From Ophiura sarsii (lineage: Eukaryota > Echinodermata > Ophiuroidea > Amphilepidida > Ophiuridae): a DNA stretch of 64,000 nucleotides. The notes below the pieces were generated by a model. It did not search any database. It was not told the origin of the DNA and saw only the letters and a program-made list of their open reading frames with translations. Positions 1 through 13,269 of this stretch are shown here, one piece after another. A program made the translations under genes and the position numbers. The stretch spans positions 15,373,266-15,437,265 of the forward strand of contig CM069455.1 of NCBI GenBank assembly GCA_035610835.1, read 5' to 3'. The first letter of the stretch is position 1; each line of letters starts with the position of its first letter.

Positions 1-256
1 TACTAACATATTAATATGGGCTTCTGAAACCAAAATCTCAATTAAGATATAGGAAGAAATGTTTGACCGAGTCAACAAAAGACTAACATGAATAAAGTAA
101 AAGCTTTCAACAAATCGTATAGAGGTTATGCATGTACATTTCATTATATTTATTTGAATTCACAACTCATGCTTTTAACTGGACGTACGTATGCAGCGCA
201 CCAATTTAGAATAGGCCGGGGAAAATCGCTTCTAATGACCGTTCCGCCTGGCTATA

Positions 257-400
257 CAGGGTGTCCAAAAACACCTGTGCACGTGTTTACCCAACTTATT
301 AACCATGTAGTTCTAATATTTGGTTTAACATTTTTATACATATTGAGATTCGAAACGCTTGGCTTTCAAATACGGTTTATTATATCGATATGTATTCCCC
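257..400 (+). mobile_element. Partial copy of a TA-flanked CAGGGTGTCC inverted-repeat element
   Basis: After a TA at 255-256 the sequence CAGGGTGTCC and the following ~120 bp match the left arm of the complete element at 50245-50589 (shared parts include CACGTGTTTACCCAACTTATT and the later TTTTTATACA). No right end was found, so this is a one-armed remnant. Confidence 0.65.
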
Positions 401-597
401 GTGGTGCGATTATGATAAGGAAAATTGATGAGCTACAGTGCTGCTAGCGAATGAATTATCTATTATACACTTCGAGAAGTGTATCTTAGCATTTTTCTAA
501 AAATTATAACATTAACTTTCACATTTGGGAATTTGAAATGGTTTATTTTCTGTTTGCTTCTATCATATAGACCATTTAGAGTAATGATATATGTCTG

Positions 598-1160
598 CTA
601 CAATCTCTTCATTGGTTACCTGTTGAACAGAGAATATCTTTTAAATTGCTTGTGTATGTTTATAAGTCACTGAATGGTCTTGCACCTATGTATAGTATCT
701 ATTAAATTGTTTAAAATTATATGTTCCAAATAGACACTTAAGATCATCCAAGGATCATCTTCGTCTTGAGTATAGGCTATCCTATGACAAGAGTCAAAAA
801 TGGTGACAGGACTTTTACTGTTTGTGCATCTAAATTATGGAATGATCTTCCTATAATTATGAGACAGTTGGTTTCTATTGTTGCAATCCAGAAGGCGGTG
901 TGGACCCTCAGGTATAGCCTCCGTAAAACTGCTGTAACTCCTTCATTATTCATTTAATCCATAAAAAAGTATACATTTTCTGGAGGTAAAAAAGTTACGG
1001 CTGTTTTACGGAGGCTATGCTGAGGATCCACACACCCTAAACAGACATTTTTGTTTCCAAACTAATTGTTTGCCTCTTATATTTGTATGCTATTTTGTAT
1101 CTTTGTATTAAGCGCGTTGAGCCTCCGCGGAATGGCGCATCACAAAATAGTAGTTGTATG
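598..1160 (+). mobile_element. LINE 3' fragment (CR1/L2-type, degenerate), copy 1
   Basis: In shifting frames the strand encodes the tail of a LINE reverse-transcriptase protein: LHWLPVEQRISFKLLVYVYKSLNGLAP, then YVPNRHLRSS, then GDRTFTVCASKLWNDLP. These blocks are typical of the C-terminus of CR1/L2-like elements. Downstream comes the 3' UTR end with TTGAGCCTCCGCGGAATGGCGC, which recurs at 25800 and 27270. The reading frame is interrupted by frameshifts and by a foldback element (897-1036). The upstream polymerase part is missing (5' truncation, normal for LINEs). This is a dead fragment. Confidence 0.85.
897..1036. mobile_element. 140-bp foldback element nested in the LINE
   Basis: Two arms are inverted repeats of each other: GGTGTGGACCCTCAGGTATA followed by GCCTCCGTAAAACTGC on the left, and the reverse complement ending in TCCACACACC on the right. 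It interrupts the LINE codons between AGAAGGC and the CTAAACAGAC...TTTGTTTCC stretch, whose uninterrupted form is seen in the LINE copy near 25700. A longer member of the family lies at 42507-43080. Confidence 0.75.
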
Positions 1161-1622
1161 TATAGGGGTGTATGTACATGATTAATGATGTGCCTTTATT
1201 AAAATAATAAACGCCACATGAAAAATATGGGCGGAACTCCGGTCACCTATATGTTTTTTGTGGGTTTTCTTTACTGAAAGTTCCTTGTAAAAGTACACTC
1301 AGTCAATGTCAATAGATTGTGTAAGCTATTGTTCATCAATCATCAACATTATTCATAAATACATTTAATATCGATGTTTTATTACAAAATGATTTATATC
1401 AAATTTGCTATGTGAGCGAGGATTAGTAGTAGTCAATAGCGTTAATAAGGCTGAACATCATTAAGCGCAGTAAATACCGAGCTTATATCAGCCATGATAG
1501 TATGAACTTGTTTTGTTGGTTTTTATAAACGATTGTCGCTAAACAATATTTAGACTAGTCTACCACGCTAATGATATCACCAAATTTTTTTCTTCAATTT
1601 ATGTTGGCCTTTGTGTTCAGTA

Positions 1623-1879
1623 TAGGGTGAGTCCAAATATTTTCCCCTGATATTTAAAACCAATTTAATAACAGAATATTTAAAACCAATTTAATTACAG
1701 AAAAAAGATTAACGAACACTATAGATTTCGTTAATGTCGTTATCGCAATAATTTTCACCAAGTATGAAACAGGGTTTACACATTTTAAATGGGCTTTTCC
1801 ATTTGAAATAAAATAGCCCAATTCAATGATAGAATAATTGACACAACGGGGTTTTGTTAATGTATTTTGATTCACCCTG
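1623..1879. mobile_element. 257-bp TA-flanked inverted-repeat element (MITE)
   Basis: The ends are TAGGGTGAGTCCAAAT on the left and, read inward from the right, CAGGGTGAATCAAAAT. They differ at about three positions and are flanked by TA on both sides (1621-1622 and 1880-1881), as for Tc1/mariner-type elements. The interior carries a short direct repeat (TATTTAAAACCAATTTAAT twice near 1650-1695). No transposase is present. Confidence 0.7.
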
Positions 1880-2071
1880 TACTATCTATCGATGCCGTCA
1901 ACAGGCTGCCCAGACCATACGGTGATACCGTCAAATTTTCTCCCGTTAATTGTTGGACCTTGACTTGAGGGAATCCCAAATCGGGTACAAAACTCGCGAA
2001 AAGTATCTAAGTCGTAATATAATTTTTTTTAAATGCTCTTTTCAAACTAGAGTTATCTTTTTGTTCTCCTT

Positions 2072-2386
2072 TTTTTTTTTGGGGGGGGGGGGGGGTTAAG
2101 CATTCTTCAATCATGACTCACAATAATGACAATTAGCAGGCAGGTTCAGTGGCGGCACCAGCATCACAATATTTGGGGTAACGGGAGCAAGACCGTAGGC
2201 CTACATGTACATCTAGAGAAGGTCGGTATGTCAAATAAATGATTGAGGAAAGATGCGCGAACATTTGGGCTTTTATCAAAATTATTGTCTTATTTTCAGA
2301 CCAGTACCAATGTTCGGCTTTTTTAGGGAATTTTGACATTAAAAGTAAACATTAAGCTGACGGGGGGGGGGGGGGGGGGGGGGGGG
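2072..2386. repeat. Long T/G homopolymer tracts
   Basis: There are about ten T followed by 15 G at 2081-2095, and a run of 25 G at 2362-2386. Between them is unremarkable sequence with no supported gene. Confidence 0.9.
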
Positions 2387-3723
2387 AGTAGGGGGAAGGA
2401 TCGTAACTTTGGGGTGGGGGTTGCCACTGGCCAGGTTTCAAATCAGTTTGTAATACAGCCAGTACAACGGCTTAGATACCTTTCATGACGTGTGATCCAA
2501 TCTGAAGATTCTTGTACGACGAAATGGTCCATACGGTGCGACTTCATTCATGATTAAGTTTACGCTATTATTATATTATTATAAAGGTGGTTATCGTTGG
2601 TAATTTACCCGATTTAAAAACAATTGTCTCTCCTCAAACGAGAGTCTTGTGAATGCGGAGAAAAAAATGTATTTTGTCCATCCTTGTCGCTTCTCTGTAT
2701 GGTTATATAAAGAGCCCGGATCAGACCCCGATGAGACTGAGTGACGAGTCGTCATCGACAGGCAATTCGTTGATCGATGTGTCGGAATTAACCCATATCT
2801 TATTTTGATTAATAGAAATGTATTGATTAATTATTTATCCGGCCTCATCCCCTTTTCCCGCCCCTTCCTCCCCTACCCCCTCACATCAACCCTTCAAAAA
2901 GTGTATGATGTGCATGTTTACTGTTGTATATGAAATCTGTAATCTTTGATAATAATACTAATAGAGCCCAATTAGGCTAATTCAGATGAATCGAAGTCCT
3001 CTTTTTTCTTCTTCTTTTTTCTATTGGGCTACCTCATGCAACCTTTCTTCTGTTGATACCAACGGCTAAATGTGTTTGGGCGACTTTAACTTTTATTTTT
3101 GGGCTACTTGGGCTTCATATTAAGCAACATTTTTCTCGCACGCACGCGCTCCTTACCCGAGCAAACACCTGATTCATGCCGTACACGATTAACGCTTTCA
3201 CTGCTGTAGTGTGTTACCAACTGCTCGTACAATTAGCACTTTCATATTCCTGAAGCTTTTACACATGTTATTCGGCAATTTGTAAAATGTCCCCATATAC
3301 GGTCATTTTTTAAATGTTGTCTGTTGAACTTCAAACCCATCCTGATTTGACCATACACACCACATACACCCTAAAATGCACAGTAACTTTTGGACTGCTG
3401 AATATTTTAAATTTACATAATTTTATCTTAAATTGGATAAATTGGTCGAAAAGCATACGGATCTATCTCTTTCATTGTGCGGCGAGGAATGAACATGCAT
3501 GATAATACTTTTATACTATTAATTATTATTGATAGGTCTATATTCCATCAGGTATGCCTAATCTATAGGACGTTTTGACTTTGGGTTTTCCCTAATCCGT
3601 CCGCTCCTCCTAAGCACCTCCATACATACAGAATAGCGCTTTGACTGCTGAAGGATGCAACAAAACTTATGTCATATACATGTTACTACGCACGATTAGC
3701 GCCTGTTTTGCTGGGTAACATAT

Positions 3724-3824
3724 GACGCGCAAGATTTGCGTTTTGACTGCTGAAGTCCCTTCAAGTGACACGCAAGATTAGCGTTTTGACTGCTGAAGTC
3801 CCTAGTCAAGTGACACGCTGACAT
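3724..3824 (+). repeat. 43-bp tandem repeat, about two copies
   Basis: The unit contains ACGCAAGATT, GCGTTTTGACTGCTGAAGTC and CAAGTGAC and repeats from 3738 to 3781. Diverged single pieces (TTTGACTGCTGAAG and TTTCACTGCTG) appear upstream near 3637 and 3197, so the array was once larger or is dispersed. Confidence 0.7.
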
Positions 3825-3829
3825 CACTA

Positions 3830-6356
3830 CACATGGCGTTTTTGAGTGTTGCCAGTGTTTTGTGCAGCCGTGCTTACTACGTGCCAGTCCGATTAACCAA
3901 TTATCTGCGTGACGGCTCGCTTATATGCCTATTCTCTTCGTTTCAACGTAAGTATAACTCGATTATGTTGTAGTTATACTTTCATCTTGTTCAATTTCTA
4001 ATTTATAGATAACAATATCTCAAACACTTAAGAAAAAACCTAAGTCAATATATGCATGCAAAAAGGTCATTAAAATGTGTTGATTAAACTTTTAATTTGT
4101 TGATATAAAGGGCCAGGATCCGATGCGTGACATTCAATCATGAACGTAAAATGAAAGATATAAAACAGTCCAACAAATTCAATTATCTATTCTAGTATGA
4201 TATATAGTCTGCCGTACAACAGCTTTATAAAGATAACATTAATATGATATGACAAATTACACAAAGAATATTATTATGTCCGCCACCAAAAAAATGCGTA
4301 GCGAATTTAAGCAGTAACGTAAAAATAATAATCCCATCAAGCCACACATAGCATTGACTAGTTTGGATGACACATCCACATGAGCTCGCCCATAGACAAC
4401 ACACACGTAGTTTATCAACGCTACAGTTAGGCACGTAAATAGATGCTGGCTGCCTATGTTTCTCATCCACTCAAGCAAACCTCGCTCGCGCAGCACCCAC
4501 ATGCAATGAACACGTGCGTTAACTCGCCATCTTTTTAAAGCTTTGTTGACTAAAACATCATCATAAAACTTCTCCCTCCCCGAATCCGTGTTATAAACTC
4601 CCAAAATGAAAATAACAGTCGGTGTGTAAAGGCCCTATACACTATAATAAAGTTGCCTAGATGTTACTGAGGAACGAGAAGTATATCTGCAAGCAAGTTG
4701 TCATTCGCAAAAACGCTTAATTCATCTGAATGAAATCCTTTTGTTTTTAATAAAACTCACTCAGAAAACCCGCTTTACTCCACACTCCGAGATTTTCCTG
4801 CAATTCCACAGCGTAGCAGCGTTTACATAACCTATCTTCGGGCTACCCCCTTTGGAAAAAAACAATAGATGGTTGTGCCTGTGTTTATGATTTGTTTCAC
4901 ATTGGCAACGCAGTATTATAAGAGGAAGAAAAGTTTTTAACAGTAGCGATATGTTTTTAGTGCGAAGCTAAAGCTTAACCGATGGCAAGCCCTTTGGCAG
5001 ATATATCATGTTGAGCGGGCTGGGCAGTTTTTGGGCTTGGGTAAGATCGGACTTGCTTATCGCTTAATAATAATAACATTTTGTTCTCGCAGGGTCTATG
5101 TTCTCAATGCTATGGGTGTTTCATTAACCTAGCTTACAGTCTAGTATTATGATTATAACGTACTTTCTTTGTTCCCACGATTCCTGCTCTACCCTCATAT
5201 ACATAAATGTTGTTAACAACATAACATCAGAACATACTCGGAACTCGTTGTATTATCCGAGATATAAATACCAGATCTTGGAAATCTGTTTCAGGAAAGC
5301 ATGCATCATATAAACAAACCACGTATGACCGTTGAAATCCAACATCAGAATGGCTTTGATTGTACATCCCCAAAAAACATATTTTCACCCAAAATATATA
5401 TTTTACGTATTTGTGTGTGTGTTCCATATGTAGAAATTTCCCTCAAACGGCCTCTTTTTAATCTAAATTACGAGTATTTTAGGAGAGAGCGTTGCGCTGC
5501 AACAGTATTCACTTATACGATATACGAGCACTAAAAACGAAGATAACCTTCATTTGGGCACTACTGCATGCAGAAAGTACTAATGTGCAGATTTTACGCA
5601 AAACGCGGGATGAATACGTAATGAAAACAGAGATTGGGGAAGCCCTTTTTCCCGTATACACATAGCGATACAATACAACTGTCATCTATCTTATTAATAT
5701 TTCATGATGCTGTGACGCTTATAGCCATAATCTAAACATGATAATCGACCGAACCGCATGTCTAAATTGAAATTATCATAATAATATAATAGCTGTATAA
5801 TAGAATACATCCCTTATGTATTAATAGCATATACATGATTATTATAAAGTATGAATGACGGTCGGTCGGTGTATAGCGATAAAATATGTAAATGGAGGAG
5901 TGGCGATTGAAAAAAGGGAATCCCCGGGTTTTGTTGTTAGTATTTATGTTATAGGTGAGTGTGCATAAGGCTGGGTTGATCATAAACACAAGGACGGCTT
6001 CACCATCCAAGGGTTTGTACACGTGGATTTTAAGGCTTGCTTGAATTGGTTGGTTAATCACACAGAAATAATTCGATTCTGGCTGATGATGAGGTTGTTG
6101 ACATCATTTTGCCACGATTCCCGCTATGATTATTTTCTGTAAAGGCTACAAACATAAGCGTTGCGTATTTGAATGATTTTGTGAATTTATATATCATTTT
6201 TGATATCACGTGCATGGCGGTAAAAACAGTCATATCTTTTTTAACTCTATAAAGGTAAACTAAAACAATAACGCTATTGAATTACGTTGACTATTAAACT
6301 GACAATACACACACTATCAAATGTTTAGGGTTAAGAACCGAGTGTCCAAATCACTC
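3830..6356. other. Gene-free AT-rich stretch
   Basis: I looked for domains, splice-flanked exons, RNA genes and repeats and recognised none. The open frames here (the longest is 115 codons at 4257-4604 on the minus strand) lack recognisable motifs and are low-complexity or hydrophobic. Confidence 0.5.
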
Positions 6357-6595
6357 ACGCGTTTTAACACTTTCCACGCGGCTATAAAATTTTACAAAAC
6401 AAACAGAGTTTTTTTAGAAACCTTTCCCAATTTTCAAAGTCAATTACAGGGAGGAACCAATACTAGGTATGTTTGTACTTTTTTCAATGCATTTCTCTTG
6501 GTGATTCCAATTATTGTATTGAAATTCAATAATGTGGTCGTTTTGAAACATTTTGTGACATTTTGGAATGTCGTCTGCAGACGCCTGTCGCGTAG
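6357..6595 (+). repeat. 240-bp dispersed repeat, copy A
   Basis: It shares a run of blocks with 26638-26877 (minus), 37201-37417 (plus) and 37637-37868 (minus): AAACCTTTCCCAA, ACTAGGTATGTTTGTACTT, AATGCATTTCTC, and the 3' block GGAATGTCGTCTGCAGACGC followed by CTGTCGCG. Family members differ by perhaps 20-30 percent, so it is old. The class is unknown. Confidence 0.75.
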
Positions 6596-7152
6596 ATAGC
6601 GTTAAATTATAACTCTAATGCCAGGGGGTAGCCCTTTATCGTAGGCTATTTTCATGGCCGAATCGACACCCCTTTTTATAAGAGCGTTTTTGGGGAACGA
6701 GCGCCCAGCCAGGCATGGAAAATGAAAAATAATCCCGGCGCGTGGCATTGTAAATGAAGGAAAGAAAACACTGTAGTAAATAATAGGACCGGTTGATCGT
6801 GCCATATCGCCACAAAAGAAATCGGCGCAATAGAACTGTTGGTCCCGCCAGCTGCTCTTTGCGGGTATTGTTTAGTCGCGTGGGTCGATTGGTCGCCAAT
6901 ATTATTATATCTAGTATTAGGGCAAATTGAGGTGTATAGGACAAATATACAGGGGTGATTTTTGCTTACTCAAAATATATCTGCTTTTACCATAACCATG
7001 ATGAACCATGATACCAGTACGAAAGTAAATCACCGTCTATACTGGGTTCAATAATTCGAACCGGTCGATTTGTTTCCATGTTTTGACAATACCGTTGGCA
7101 TTATTGTTTAAGCCGCCAATGTTGTTGAAAATGAAATTATATATAAATTAAC

Positions 7153-7456
7153 ATTTTGGAATTTATTTTTATTTATTTTTATTTATTTTTATTTTTATTT
7201 TTTTAATTTATTTTTTCTTCTATTTTTTTCTTCCATTTATTTTTTTATTTATCTATTTTTTTGTTTTTGTGGATAAGCAGTTTGCATTCAGCTTCTATAT
7301 TATATTTATTTTTCAATTCAGAGGTATAGACATTCCGGAATATTATCGCTACTCTGAGTTTCATGGACGGTCATACGGTCATTTTGTCTAATCATCAGGC
7401 GAATATTTATTTTTCTATTTATTTGTTTGTTTATTTATTTATTTATTCATCTATCC
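7153..7456 (+). repeat. TTTA/TTTTTA low-complexity tract
   Basis: ATTTATTTTT-type simple sequence at 7153-7310 and TTTA repeats at 7405-7450, separated by about 100 bp of ordinary DNA. Confidence 0.8.
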
Positions 7457-10400
7457 ATGGATTTATCCCCTAAGTCCATAATTTAACCTATGATAGACTT
7501 TACATATGGTCTTGTAACATTTATTACGCTTAATATACAAGTGAAATTGAGTGTTTTTAAAGGAAGTAATCGTTTTTAAATTTACTAAATTGATATCGAT
7601 ATATGGGGAATAACAATCAGAGGGGAAAGGGTCGAATTAGGGGAAGGGGAACTTGTCGATAATTAAGATCAATTTATCAATGGTAAGGCCATAAAATCAA
7701 ATAGCATGCGCCGAAGTTTACAACCTGGCATGGCAAGCTAAAAAATTATAGGTGACGTTGGACAAAGAAGGTCACGTGACCCGACGTAACCCTCTCTCTC
7801 TTGGCAACGCGGTCATTGCACTTGACCCACACGCCGCCACCACTTTGACTCAAGATCATTTTTTCCATCTTTTGTAAATTATGACATTTTGTATTCACCC
7901 AAGCAAGAAAAAAAGAAAGAATAAAAATAGCAACGCATTCCATCTAAAATAAATTGTGTGTTGTGTACGTATATTTTTGCCTGTGGTGTGGAGATGGAAT
8001 CGAGGCTAAATTCATACAAGCGAAACACTCTCCCATTTTGACAGGACCAACAGCTTTAAGTGTGAGCACGGGTCGCACTTAGCACGTCTTTTTTCTCCCC
8101 ATCCCATCCGCTCATTTTTTTCCCACTTCTCACTTTTCTCCTTTTATCCCCAAGTCTCAATGCACAAAACGCAGCGTAAGTCGCTCAGGTGCATTTAAAG
8201 CCTTACACTCTGATATCGATTTTTATCTTCAGAAAAATACGGAAAGAAGTCGCGCCATGAACATTTTTAGGAGGAAAAGAGAAAGAGACCGAGAAAAAGA
8301 GAAATAAGAGAGAAAAAAGAGACATAGAAAAGAGAGACAAGATCTTTAACACTGATCCACTTTACACTTTTACGTGTTGAGTGGCTAAGTATTAAGTGCG
8401 TTGTATTATCTGTCTTAGAGTTCCTAGGCCTACGGATTAGTCGCCCAATTGTCTTACCTTTGAAGACAAAACAAATTGGTATTTTTATTTTATATACATT
8501 TTTTTTTTTTTGGGGGGGGGCCTTTATTTTTAGGCATTTCTTGTGCCATTGAAGTAAGCGGCATATGGTAAATTGGGACTATTTTCATGAAGATAGTCCA
8601 ATGCAGACCAAATCAAATTGGGCTACTTTTTCATACGGGATTGGAATATTTGGGCATTTTTTGGTAACACTTTCGCCACTTCTGTAATACAGATATAGCG
8701 TCTCTCTTTCTCTTTTCAGGACTGTCTGTCTGTCATCTGTACATACGTCCTTTTGCCTTCTTTTTGTCTCATCATTTTTTCATTTTACAATCTCCTTTAA
8801 ACACCCTTTTTCTAAAGGTTTAAAATTACATTAATCTCTACAACTCGGGCCAAGACCTAAATCAATGGGATTTGGAGTCACCTGGCCTGATATTTTTTTT
8901 AATACACACTTACAAACCCAATTGATTTAGGCATACTGGTGGTTGGATTAGCTATAGCCTCATATACACACAATCATGACAAAAGAAACCATTATTAATT
9001 TCAAGAGAATTTCAAGAGTGTTAAGGCACCTGGTTTGTATTGATGCGAGCTTAACTTTATGACTTATTGTGACTTATTTATAAGTAAAAAAAAATATCGG
9101 GGAGATGCCCGCCCAATTAATTTTTAAAAAGGTTGACTTATCCCTTTTAAACAAAACATAACCTATTTTGCTATTAATTATAACCAATATATGATAATAT
9201 TTGAAATAGTTTAAAAATATCAACAACAAAAAGAAAGAAAAGCGACCTTAGATTTTCAGATTTTAGGGTTGGTCGCAAAGGGCAAGTCAACCATTTTTGT
9301 TTGGCCTACTTTTCCTGTGCGATTTTACAAGAGTGATGCAAATCATGGTCCTCCAGCCCCCACATTTCACCAACAAACCATTTATCCTATACGAGTTATT
9401 TACTAAAGCTATACATCCCCACCAGAAATATGACCTTCCGTGCAATGGCGGCGATGAACATTGTTAATGAATTCTTAATCACTCTTAATGAACATTTGAT
9501 CATATTAAACCGATATACACGAATTCCTTCGGTACGGATCGAATTAAAACCGATTTGAATTAATTACCAACTCGACTGAAACGATAGCACGTTGCTATAT
9601 TCATTTCAATTTGCTGCTTAAATATTCATTTATTCAGATCTAAAAACAAACATACAATTATTATTTGGTTTAATTAGAGGATAGTTTAGTTAAGAGGCTA
9701 ATCGAAATGTAACTAAACTACCAAGAATATATCGATGCCCTTTTTTATTTAATACACATTTGATACTCATTAATCTGCGCAAATGGTGAACAATGTACGT
9801 TGGCTTGAAGTGAAGGAAGATACACGGCATTAATTAAAATCTAGATTGATAACATATAGATACGAAATTAAACGTTATTGATTTTTCCGTTCCGGATTTC
9901 ATTTGACCGGCTTGTGCAGCCTCCGTATATATTAATTAATAAAAGACTTTTCCCCGATGACTTAACCAATCTAACTTGATTCCCAGGAATGGCGCACCAC
10001 CTTACAGTAGCGGTACTCACTGGTGCTTTATTTATAGCGCAAAAATGTTAAAAGTCAATTTCGCCCCGAAAATAAGACAGTCATGCGTCACCGCAACACA
10101 ATATCGTATTATTAATAATACAATAACGTTAAATTTTATTACAAATCACTTAAACCGTTTTCATTTTTATGAAACCCGGTCGAAAAGCCTTTTGCGTCTT
10201 GGGTATACACCCCTTGTACCGTATAACGTATGTTGCCTGGCTTCGGCACACGTTTTCCACCGAGTTTATCATTAAGTCTATTCAATTCAAGCAATTCTTA
10301 ACGCGTCTTAAAACCCGATAATCAATTTAGTAACTCTCCGAAGGGAGCTGAGCTGATTTTAGCGGCATTACTTTTTGGATCCATGAAGGGTTTATAATCA

Positions 10401-10471
10401 AAGTACAGGTCAAAACCCAGTCATAGTTTCTTTAACTGTGCATACATACACCTATATTGTGCATCAAATAG
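7457..10471. other. Gene-free stretch
   Basis: A purine-rich GA tract lies at 8270-8342 and a T11/G10 tract near 8500-8520. I recognise no gene, RNA or transposon here. Confidence 0.5.
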
Positions 10472-10668
10472 AAAAGAGACCATATAGCGTTTGACAATGT
10501 TTGAGATTGAGATTGTTTTTAAATATTGCAATTTATTTTAATAACTATAAACCATTGCATTTATCTTTAAAAGAGACCATATAGCGTTTGACAATGTTTG
10601 AGATTGAGATTGTTTTCAAATAATGCAATTGATGTTAATAACTATAATCATTATAGCATTGCATTGAC
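10472..10668 (+). repeat. 97-bp tandem duplication
   Basis: AAAAGAGACCATATAGCGTT and the following ~90 bp occur twice head to tail (first at 10472, second at 10569). The two copies are highly similar for about 60 bp and then diverge. Confidence 0.85.
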
Positions 10669-10860
10669 CTCTTTCTCCTGAAAGAGTGTTAAAATTAAAT
10701 AGGGCTACAAAGTCACAGTTTCTAAATTGTCAAGTGGCCATCCCGTGCAATTATTTTTAAGCTTATATAATCGAGAGGTGTTTTTTAATCAGTTAAAGAG
10801 AGAAATGAAGGGTAATCACTCAGTGAAATGTTTGATTTGTTTTTTATTCTTAAATTTGTT

Positions 10861-11034
10861 GGGGGGGGGGCTAAAACTTTTCAGTCCCTACCTCCTCCTT
10901 ATTTTCTGCGACTGTTTACTTCTGTTAAATGAATACAATTTTTTGTTTAACTTTTCATGTTGAACGAGAGTTGAAACAGGGCTTTTGGCAGCGGAATTAG
11001 TGGCGTAGCCAGGGGCCGGGGGGGGGGGGGGGGC
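10861..11034 (+). repeat. G-tracts with a repeat-like lead-in
   Basis: Ten G at about 10861 and 16 G at 11018-11033. The second follows AGTGGCGTAGCCAGGG, a phrase whose complement (TACGCCACTG) also stands next to C-tracts at 15353 and 41731. The G-tract may be part of a dispersed element end. Confidence 0.6.
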
Positions 11035-12280
11035 GAGATCTTATCGGTTAATTTTAATATATCTTTTGGCAGCATAATTCCCCTATTTTTGCATATGTTT
11101 GTTTGTTTGTTTTTATTATGCATCGTCAGCATAAATATAAACAATATAATATAAGAAGAAGAAAAAAGAAAAAATTACAAAGTACAATAAATTACACAAC
11201 AACATTAATAACAGACATTTCACCACAATGCCATCCAGGATAGCAGACATAATACTGACACCAATCTGACATACCAGGATAGCCCATTAAGCCTGACAAT
11301 AAGGAGCAAGCTTATTTCCAATGGGTCCCATAACGAAAGCAGAGGTCGTGAAGAAGTGTGAACAAAGAAAGAACAACAACAAATTAAAGGACATGGAAAC
11401 AAGCTTACACTGTAAAATCAGACTTGTCTTAAATCAAGACTATCATAATGTACTTGGGGGAAAAGAGGGAAAACCCCTGAACATTTCTAGAAGAGATTTG
11501 AAGGTTGGTAATGTTCTTCTTAATGTGTCTATGTTTTTTCTATACTGTTCTCCGTCCTTATAGTCTTTTCCTTATTTCAACCAGAACAGCATTTACAGTA
11601 TAAATAAGAAATTGGATATAATATACATCTATATAAAAAGATAAGATTCCATTAGATAAAATGTAGTCCTGGATGGATTTTGTTCGAAGTTGTCATAAAA
11701 CGTTACATATTATAATAGTATGACCCATTTTTTACCAAACCATGCAACATTTATAATTTATCTGAATTCATTTCTACCGCCGACACACTATCAAAATTAC
11801 ATTTTGAATGCGTTATTCTACATCTGGGCGTGATTCACTTTTCACTGATAGCCTAAATAACATATAATATATCACCTCTCAGACCTTTAACTTTAGGAAT
11901 TTTAGGAATATCTTATTTCATTTGATTTGCAACCATCAATTTCGATCGGAAAAGGTGTTGTGGGTGATTGTTCTCGTCTTTTAAAGTCATACTTCTTTTT
12001 CTGGTTTTTGCTACATGGTATACATTTTGCATGGTCATTGTGCGGACGCGGTCAATCGTCACATCCTGTGATTTTGATGAGAGGGTGATTAATCGTCGAT
12101 CGTTATTATCGTTTTCTTCATCTCTCCGTGGGATTATAGGTCACAAGTAGAGATCAAGAACAAACTAATAATTAAGTTCCATCTGTACGAAAGAAGAACA
12201 CTACTATCGTGAATATGTTATAGGATTTTGGGTGGAAACGGAAGTAATGCTTTTGATGGATAATAAGATATTGGCGATTA

Positions 12281-12560
12281 CGTTGACGATGCCACCGCCG
12301 ACGATGAACGGCGATGACGTGACAGTGACGCGACGATGACGAAGTCGGCGACGATGACGAAGTCGGCGACCGTGACGACAACGACGATGACGAGGTCGAC
12401 GATGATAACGACGGCGACGATTACGGCGACCGTGTCGACAACGACGAGTGACGAGGTCGACGACGATGACGACTAGCTATGATGACGGTGACGACATACG
12501 GTAACAACGACGACGATGGTGGTGACAACGACGACGATGGTGGTGACAACGACGGCAACG
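12281..12560 (+). repeat. GAC/GAT/GGC trinucleotide-based minisatellite
   Basis: An 18-bp unit GACGATGACGAAGTCGGC is repeated and then degenerates into GACGAC/GATGAC variants ending near 12560. The period is a multiple of three, which opens frames, but the translation is a simple Asp/Asp-Glu type or Arg/Ser-rich string and I do not call a gene. Confidence 0.85.
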
Positions 12561-12995
12561 ATGACGATGACATTAAGACATAAAAAACACAAAACTAAAA
12601 GACCTGGTAAAACACAAAAAATATATAATTATCCGATATCCATGGCAACGCAAAAGCTCCAGTAGTAGTGTCGGATGGCTCTACTCGATGAATACACATG
12701 ACACAGCTGATGCATTGGCATCCCCCGTAAACATGACAAATACCATTATCATTAGATTTCCGGATTCACGTCGAATCATCGTTGACACGCACGCCTATGA
12801 GTAATACTAACTAACTCGCTACAGCACTGATATTGGAGAAAGACTAAGGGAGGAGGTGGTTGTGTTATCATTGCTATGCTACTAACCCCACTGTATTCTT
12901 AGACTAGCCGCTAAACCCAATTGCGTTCTTAAGCTTAATTATTTTGGAGAATGGATGCATAGCAGGAAAATGAGCTCTTATCGAACCATTTTTAA

Positions 12996-13201
12996 CCCCC
13001 TGAGAACTACCGGCCGATTGGGTGAAATTTAGAATGTGTCAAATATTGTGCCAATCAGAGACATCGTTAGGATAATTACAATATTCGAAAATATTAGCAT
13101 AACATATTTATAAGCAAAACTGTAATTGGTCAACAAAATGATTATATCATGTAATTGACCAATGAGAATTATTGTACAAAAGTCAGGTAGTGCCCAGGGG
13201 G
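12996..13201. mobile_element. 206-bp TTAA-flanked MITE (family T1), copy 1
   Basis: The ends CCCCCTGAGAACTACC and, read inward from the right, CCCCCTGGGCACTACC match at 14 of 16 bases. Both ends abut TTAA (12992-12995 and 13202-13205). A TTAA target with CCC-starting termini is the hallmark of the piggyBac superfamily. CCGATTGG and CCAATCAGAGAC motifs are conserved with copies at 32144 and 54894. No coding capacity. Confidence 0.85.
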
Positions 13202-13269
13202 TTAAACAACATTCCCAAGTGGTCATCACTTTTGATACAGTATTCCGACGGTTATCCATGTAGTGCCGG

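Noticed and set aside
12172..12560. Acidic or Ser-rich repeat protein
   Set aside because: Trinucleotide minisatellite; no start or flanking coding signal.
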